64,000 nucleotides of DNA from positions 203,092 to 267,091 of the forward strand of contig NZ_JAJEWQ010000001.1 in the NCBI RefSeq assembly GCF_020687805.1. Reading direction: 5' to 3'. A program made the translations under genes and the position numbers. The notes beneath the pieces were generated by a model. It saw only the letters and a program-made list of their open reading frames with translations. It made no database searches and was not told where the DNA came from. Shown piece after piece: positions 59,809 through 64,000 of the stretch. Within the stretch, counting starts at the first letter, position 1. Each line of letters opens with the position of its first letter. The DNA comes from Planctobacterium marinum (GTDB lineage Bacteria > Pseudomonadota > Gammaproteobacteria > Enterobacterales > Alteromonadaceae).

Positions 59809-60977
59809 GGAGTTTCTCCTGTAAGTTTAAAAGCGTGCTCTATTAATGCCATATCTGTGCCTCCAGGCCCAATAAGCGAAAAGCCCAGAGGCGCTTCTGT
59901 CCCGGTATCTAATGGTATATGTAGTTGCGGTAGCCCGCCCAGACCTGCAAGCGCGGTAAGCCCTAAGAGGTGATTTCGGTACTGTACCAGATCTTCGGCA
60001 CTGGTTTTTAACAAGGGAGCAGGTCCCGGCGTCGTGGGTACTAACAAAAAGTGATTATCTTCTAAATAGACTGCCATCGTCTGATTGACTTCCTGTTGAT
60101 AACCCTGAGCAATGTATTGTTGTTCTTCAGTTAAACCTGCACACCAGTTGAGTCTTTGTTTAATATCCGGAGCAAAATTAGGGTTGTGTTTAGTTATCCA
60201 TTCTCCGTGCTGTTGCCAGATTTCTCTGCCCTGCAAAACCCGAAATGCGTCACTGGCTTTAGCTAACAGACTGGTGGAAAACGCACAGGGGGTGAAGTTC
60301 ATGTCAGTGTGGTGTTCGACCAGATTATCGATTGCCTTGCCATGGTAAACCAAATGATTGAGTTCCGTGCTGAAATGAATCTTTGCCGGTGAGGATACTG
60401 TGCCTTCAGGTAGCAGCACACGGGCCACCTTATTCATGGTTTTCAGGTCACGGGTCAACCAGCCCACGGTATCAAAGCCAGGTGCCAGTGCCACCATGTT
60501 ATCTGTTGCCACTACGCCATGAGTTGGTCGCAAGCCATATAACCCATTATAAGAAGCAGGTACTCTGACAGAACCGCCGGTATCTGTGCCTAAACCAATG
60601 TCAGCTTCGCCGCTGGCGACGGCAGCGGCTGAACCACTTGATGAGCCGCCAGGTAAACGTTCAATTGCTTTGTAGTTTAGGGGCGTACCATAATGAAAAT
60701 TTTGGCCATTTAAACTGTAGGCCAGTTCATCAGTTAGTGTCTTGCCCAAAAACTGCGCACCAGCGGTTAATAATCGGGTAACAACAGAACTGGTGGCTGT
60801 GGCTGGCGGGTGTGTTTTAAGCCAGTCTGGATTTCCTGCACCTGTGTTTAAGCCGTTGATATGGAACAGATCTTTAACGGCCAACGTGAGCCCATGCAAA
60901 GGCCCGTCTTGCGCAGAAATGGGCATGTCAGCGGTGTTATTTGCCCGAAATATAAAGGGATCGGTTTTGTTTTCCAT
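59805..60977 (-). CDS. Amidase signature family hydrolase (AtzE/HpxY-like)
   Basis: This 390-residue amidase-signature enzyme has the Ser-cisSer-Lys triad: Lys in LTLAVKDLFHING, and the Gly/Ser-rich LPGGSSSGSAAAVASGEADIGLGTDTGGSVRVPA containing both serines. It is relatively short for the family. In Klebsiella-type hpx clusters an amidase accompanies HpxW. It may hydrolyse oxalurate or another amide of the pathway, which is inference. ATG at 60977 is chosen because 26 residues upstream of it are not amidase-like; no strong ribosome binding site is seen. Confidence 0.82.
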   Translation of the reverse strand: MENKTDPFIFRANNTADMPISAQDGPLHGLTLAVKDLFHINGLNTGAGNPDWLKTHPPATATSSVVTRLLTAGAQFLGKTLTDELAYSLNGQNFHYGTPLNYKAIERLPGGSSSGSAAAVASGEADIGLGTDTGGSVRVPASYNGLYGLRPTHGVVATDNMVALAPGFDTVGWLTRDLKTMNKVARVLLPEGTVSSPAKIHFSTELNHLVYHGKAIDNLVEHHTDMNFTPCAFSTSLLAKASDAFRVLQGREIWQQHGEWITKHNPNFAPDIKQRLNWCAGLTEEQQYIAQGYQQEVNQTMAVYLEDNHFLLVPTTPGPAPLLKTSAEDLVQYRNHLLGLTALAGLGGLPQLHIPLDTGTEAPLGFSLIGPGGTDMALIEHAFKLTGETP

Positions 60978-61184
60978 ATTCACATTATCAATGTAAGTTA
61001 CAAAGGTACGATTTGTTGAGTGCGTTGACCTGATTGCGGATAAGGGCCTTATCACACTGATGAGGTCATCAGATTCTGTCCGAATATAACTACTGAAACA
61101 GAAAGTTAATAGAATAGGGTACTTAGCAGAAGAATGCGGAATAATTCGTAACCCATGCTTTAACCATAGACCAAAAATGGCTTG

Positions 61185-61220
61185 GTTTCAAATGTATTTT
61201 TATATGAAACAAATGTTTCA
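61185..61220. promoter_or_regulatory. Candidate operator of the RpiR-type regulator
   Basis: TGAAACA-AA-TGTTTCA (61205-61220) is a perfect 7-bp inverted repeat. A further GTTTCA half-site lies at 61185-61190, so three half-sites are evenly placed. They lie about 210-240 bp upstream of the amidase start, between it and the RpiR-type gene; TGAAA/TTTCA palindromes are common for this regulator family. Confidence 0.5.
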
Positions 61221-61260
61221 TTTGTGTTGACCGTTTGGTCAGGAAAGAATGCGGGCTCTG

Positions 61261-62127
61261 TTAGATATCTTCTAATTCACCCAGTGATTTATACCCTTCG
61301 GAAATCGCGGAACTTCGCTGTGTTGCTTGCTCGCCAAGTGTGTTGTACACCGCATGGCATAGCATAGATATCATACTCATTGGTGCGGCGTAACTGTCCA
61401 TCGCTAATTCTTCGCCCAATGAACACACCAGCAGATGATCGACGTCATCTTTGTAAATTTGTCCGGTACTGTCAGTCAACAAAATAATACTGGTGCATTT
61501 CTTTAGCTCGCCCAGCAGCGATTTGAATACCCTGGGACGACGTCTGAAGCCCACCACAATCGCCACTTCACCTTTGACTATTCCTTGCAATTCTTCACTG
61601 ATAGTTTGGCCTGGTTGTGGCAGTAATCTCACTCTGTCTCTGAGTTGCAATAACTGCCGCTGAAAATGCATGGCCATGGGATAACTATTGCGATAACCAA
61701 AAATACTGATTCTGTCAGCATGGCATATCGCATCCGCTATTTGTTCAATGCCATAGCGTTGCAGGTATTCCCAGGCCGCTTTGATGCGCTGGTATTCACC
61801 TTCCAGAAATTGTTTATCACTGTGATTAGAGGCGATTGGTTGCCCTTGTGTACGGAGTTCCTGCTTAACCACTAAATGGTTTTTATAGCCTAGTTGCCGA
61901 AAAAAACGGCTGACGGTTGCTTTTGAGGTGTTGCACGCCTTAGCAATATCATTGGTAGATAATTTCAGTACCAGCAACGGGTCATTTTGTAAAAAGGTGG
62001 CGATTTCTCGGGCACTTGGCGGTAATTCACTGTAGTTTTGTTCAATTCGTTGCAAAAAGGGCAAAGTGTTGTTCAAATGCCTGTTCCTGATGAGCGTTAC
62101 CTGATTCAATAATTCAATATGTAACAT
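61261..62127 (-). CDS. MurR/RpiR family regulator (HpxU-like)
   Basis: The 288 residues have an N-terminal HTH_6 domain (about 25-100, [44 protein letters not shown]) and a C-terminal SIS domain (about 130-260, [51 protein letters not shown]). Members sense phosphosugars or, in the hpx group, purine-pathway compounds. It lies upstream of the purine operon on the same strand and diverges from cobB. It probably controls the operon through the dyad at 61205-61220. Confidence 0.88.
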   Translation of the reverse strand: MLHIELLNQVTLIRNRHLNNTLPFLQRIEQNYSELPPSAREIATFLQNDPLLVLKLSTNDIAKACNTSKATVSRFFRQLGYKNHLVVKQELRTQGQPIASNHSDKQFLEGEYQRIKAAWEYLQRYGIEQIADAICHADRISIFGYRNSYPMAMHFQRQLLQLRDRVRLLPQPGQTISEELQGIVKGEVAIVVGFRRRPRVFKSLLGELKKCTSIILLTDSTGQIYKDDVDHLLVCSLGEELAMDSYAAPMSMISMLCHAVYNTLGEQATQRSSAISEGYKSLGELEDI

Positions 62128-62172
62128 AAAGTTTGTCAGAACCTCAACTTTGAAGAACGAGTAATAAAGAAT

Positions 62173-62865
62173 ATGGGCAAAGTTGTCGTATTAACCGGCG
62201 CAGGAATTTCTGCCGAGTCGGGGCTAAAGACATTTCGAGACAACAATGGATTGTGGGAAGACCACCGTGTAGAGGAGGTGACAACACCCGAAGCGTTCGC
62301 CGTCAACCCTGATCTGGTGTATCGCTTTTACAACCTGCGCAGGGCACAATTGCAGTCGCCAGAAGTCAAACCCAATGCGGCGCATCTGGCACTGGCGAAA
62401 TTAGAAAAGAAACTGGGTAAAAATCTGCTAGTGGTCACGCAGAATGTCGATAATTTGCATGAACAGGCAGGCAGCAAAAACGTGTTACATATGCATGGAG
62501 AATTGCTCTCGGCAAAATGCTGTAAAACCGGAAAGTCACAACACTGGACGCAAAACCTGGATCAAAGCAACGGCTGCAAATGTTGTTATCCCGCCAGACG
62601 CATGAGACCCGATATAGTCTGGTTTGGTGAGATGCCTTATTACATGGATGAAATTCAGGAGGCCTTGTATCAGGCTGACTTGTTTATCGCAATAGGCACT
62701 TCCGGCCACGTCTATCCGGCTGCGGGTTTTGTTGCACAGGCAGCCAGCTATGGGTGCCAGACGGTGGAAATCAATCTGGAACCCAGCGCGGTGGGTTCAG
62801 AGTTTGAGCAGCAATATTACGGTCTGGCTTCTGAACAAGTGCCGAAGTTTCTCGATACCTTATAA
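62173..62865 (+). CDS. cobB: NAD-dependent protein deacylase CobB (sirtuin)
   Basis: The 230-residue sirtuin removes acetyl or succinyl groups from lysine using NAD. Visible are [26 protein letters not shown] (NAD site), the YxxR acyl selector in [21 protein letters not shown], catalytic His in HMHGE, and Cys pairs in KCCKTG and [19 protein letters not shown] for zinc. YxxR is the class III desuccinylase/demalonylase signature also found in E. coli CobB. The neighbouring LysE-type gene is 14 bp downstream and likely cotranscribed. Confidence 0.95.
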   Translation: MGKVVVLTGAGISAESGLKTFRDNNGLWEDHRVEEVTTPEAFAVNPDLVYRFYNLRRAQLQSPEVKPNAAHLALAKLEKKLGKNLLVVTQNVDNLHEQAGSKNVLHMHGELLSAKCCKTGKSQHWTQNLDQSNGCKCCYPARRMRPDIVWFGEMPYYMDEIQEALYQADLFIAIGTSGHVYPAAGFVAQAASYGCQTVEINLEPSAVGSEFEQQYYGLASEQVPKFLDTL

Positions 62866-62879
62866 AGGAAAAAAATCAC

Positions 62880-63521
62880 ATGGATCTATTGCAGAGCTAT
62901 TGGCTCGAATTCCTCACTATCGCAATCGCGCATTTGGTTGCTGTCGCCAGTCCAGGACCGGATTTTGCCGTGGTATTAAAAAACAGCGTGAGCTACGGAC
63001 GCCGGGCCGGTGTGATCACCAGTATTGGCGTTGGTTTTGCGATACTGTTACATGTCGCATATTCATTGGCGGGGATTGGTATTTTAATTAAAACCACGCC
63101 CTGGTTGTTTACTCTGTTCAGTTACGCTGCAGCGGGCTATTTAATCTGGATTGGGGTACAGGGTTTGCGGAGCCAACCAGCACCGCCCGCCGAGGATCCC
63201 GAGGCGGTTGTTGACGGTGTTACAATCTCAGATAAAAAAGCCTTCTGGACCGGCTTTTTAACTAACGGCCTGAACCCAAAAGCCACCTTATTTTTCCTGT
63301 CACTTTACGCCGTTATCGTTAGTGCCGATACACCGATGGCGGTAAAGGCGGTATATGGCCTGTATATGACGCTGGCTACCGGCGTCTGGTTCTCGTTTCT
63401 GTCGTACGTGCTAAGCTCAAAAAAGGTCAGGGCGTTTATTGGTGACAATAGCCACTGGTTTGACCGGGTAATGGGACTAATCCTGATTGCTTTGGCCATT
63501 AAACTACTGACATCTGGCTAG
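62880..63521 (+). CDS. LysE/RhtB family amino-acid exporter
   Basis: The 213-residue inner-membrane protein has six predicted helices and the family N-terminus AHLVAVASPGPDFAVVLKNSVSYGRRAGVITSIGVGFA. GFLTNGLNPKATLFFLSLY is the second conserved segment. Members export lysine, homoserine, threonine or leucine; the substrate here cannot be read. AAAGGA precedes the ATG. An intrinsic terminator follows. Confidence 0.92.
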   Translation: MDLLQSYWLEFLTIAIAHLVAVASPGPDFAVVLKNSVSYGRRAGVITSIGVGFAILLHVAYSLAGIGILIKTTPWLFTLFSYAAAGYLIWIGVQGLRSQPAPPAEDPEAVVDGVTISDKKAFWTGFLTNGLNPKATLFFLSLYAVIVSADTPMAVKAVYGLYMTLATGVWFSFLSYVLSSKKVRAFIGDNSHWFDRVMGLILIALAIKLLTSG

Positions 63522-63593
63522 AGCATGTTGACTGTTGTAAAATTGTACAGCAAAGGTCAACACACTCTGGTTATAGTTCTATTAAATTGAATG

Positions 63594-63619
63594 AAAAGGC
63601 GCATTTTATGCGCTTTTTT
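63594..63619 (+). terminator. Rho-independent terminator after the LysE-type gene
   Basis: AAAAGGCGCA-TTTTA-TGCGCTTTTTT forms a 6- to 8-bp stem followed by T residues, about 75 bp after the stop codon. Confidence 0.8.
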
Positions 63620-63670
63620 GTTATTTAAATTGATGGATAATAGTCGTTATCTTATTCAGGAGATTCGATT

Positions 63671-64000
63671 ATGCATATACTCTCAAAACGTCCTGCACAG
63701 CCTACTCAGGATGGTGATGGCGTCAATATAAGACGCGTGGCGGATTTTAACTTTTTAGCTTTTGATCCATTTTTAATGATTGATGAGCTCAAGTCCGATG
63801 ATGAGCAGGATTTCATTGGCGGATTTCCTCCTCACCCTCACCGGGGCATTGAAACCTTTACTTATATTTTGAAAGGTGGCTTTGAACACCAGGACCAGAT
63901 GGGCAACAAAAAGGCAATCAAAGCCGGAGACGTGCAGTGGATGAGTACCGGTTATGGGGTAATCCACTCGGAGATGCCACTGGCAGATAGCAAAGAAGGT
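63671..64000 (+). CDS. Pirin family protein (3' end outside window)
   Basis: The frame runs from ATG at 63671, behind AGGAG, to the window edge; the 110 codons seen match the N-terminal cupin domain of pirins. Diagnostic residues are DPFLMIDELKSDD, the metal ligands in PHPHRGIETFTYIL, GDVQWMSTGYGVIHSE and the Asn/Lys-rich linker before it. Pirins are Fe-binding; some act as quercetinases or redox-sensing cofactors. No stop codon is reached. Confidence 0.93.
   Translation, partial: MHILSKRPAQPTQDGDGVNIRRVADFNFLAFDPFLMIDELKSDDEQDFIGGFPPHPHRGIETFTYILKGGFEHQDQMGNKKAIKAGDVQWMSTGYGVIHSEMPLADSKEG

Overview
The window looks like chromosomal DNA of a marine gammaproteobacterium of the order Alteromonadales. 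This rests on the RimO, branched-chain ketoacid dehydrogenase, TesB, HdfR-like and RimK-like proteins, the TonB2-type energising operon, the abundance of TonB-dependent receptors, and Fur-box sequence. No rRNA, tRNA, CRISPR array or prophage was recognised.

Layout. 1-2250: 3' end of a cyclic-nucleotide-binding-domain gene, then an IS110-family element of the IS1111 type. 2250-6600: lipoprotein hydrolase, rimO and an unknown secreted protein. 6895-11270: a VOC protein and the bkd operon (E1 alpha, E1 beta, E2 with two lipoyl domains). 11774-15080: small membrane proteins, a 15-bp inverted repeat, and a GFA/esterase/SnoaL-like/GFA cluster. 15172-18677: a solute-binding-like gene split at an A AAA AAG sequence, the wreck of a REP-associated transposase, an hdfR-like regulator and small proteins, one of 52 codons. 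18850-24842: RLAN/ATP-grasp ligase, GNAT plus C39-like peptidase fusion, a divergent protein kinase, tesB and a gamma carbonic anhydrase homologue. 24922-27996: a large TonB receptor.

28561-47005 is the most striking part and appears to be one iron-acquisition island with Fur-box-like sites. It has a TonB receptor, a complete TonB2 energising operon (DUF3450, TtpC, ExbB, ExbD, TonB, TPR), and two sets of periplasmic DUF2271 and DUF4198 proteins. It also has an ABC importer with two ZnuA-like binding proteins, a PepSY membrane protein and a membrane-anchored flavodoxin reductase. Both DUF2271 domains carry the ApbE flavinylation motif (D-x-x-S/T-G-A-T), and one is fused to a degenerate ApbE-like domain. 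Together they suggest electron flow from NAD(P)H through flavins across the inner membrane to reduce ferric iron in the periplasm, followed by Fe(II) import. The plan resembles the Pseudomonas FpvGHJK-FpvCDEF pathway.

47500-52331 pairs a secreted cyanophycinase-like peptidase with a YfcC-type transporter and an isoaspartyl dipeptidase. This is a plausible cyanophycin or beta-aspartyl dipeptide utilisation locus, but the dipeptidase has lost its first zinc-ligand histidine. 52363-54856 has a thioesterase and an MFS sugar-type transporter behind a LacI-type operator. 54867-62127 is a purine (allantoate/ureidoglycine/oxamate) catabolic operon with its RpiR-type regulator. 62173-64000 has cobB, a LysE-type exporter and the start of a pirin gene.
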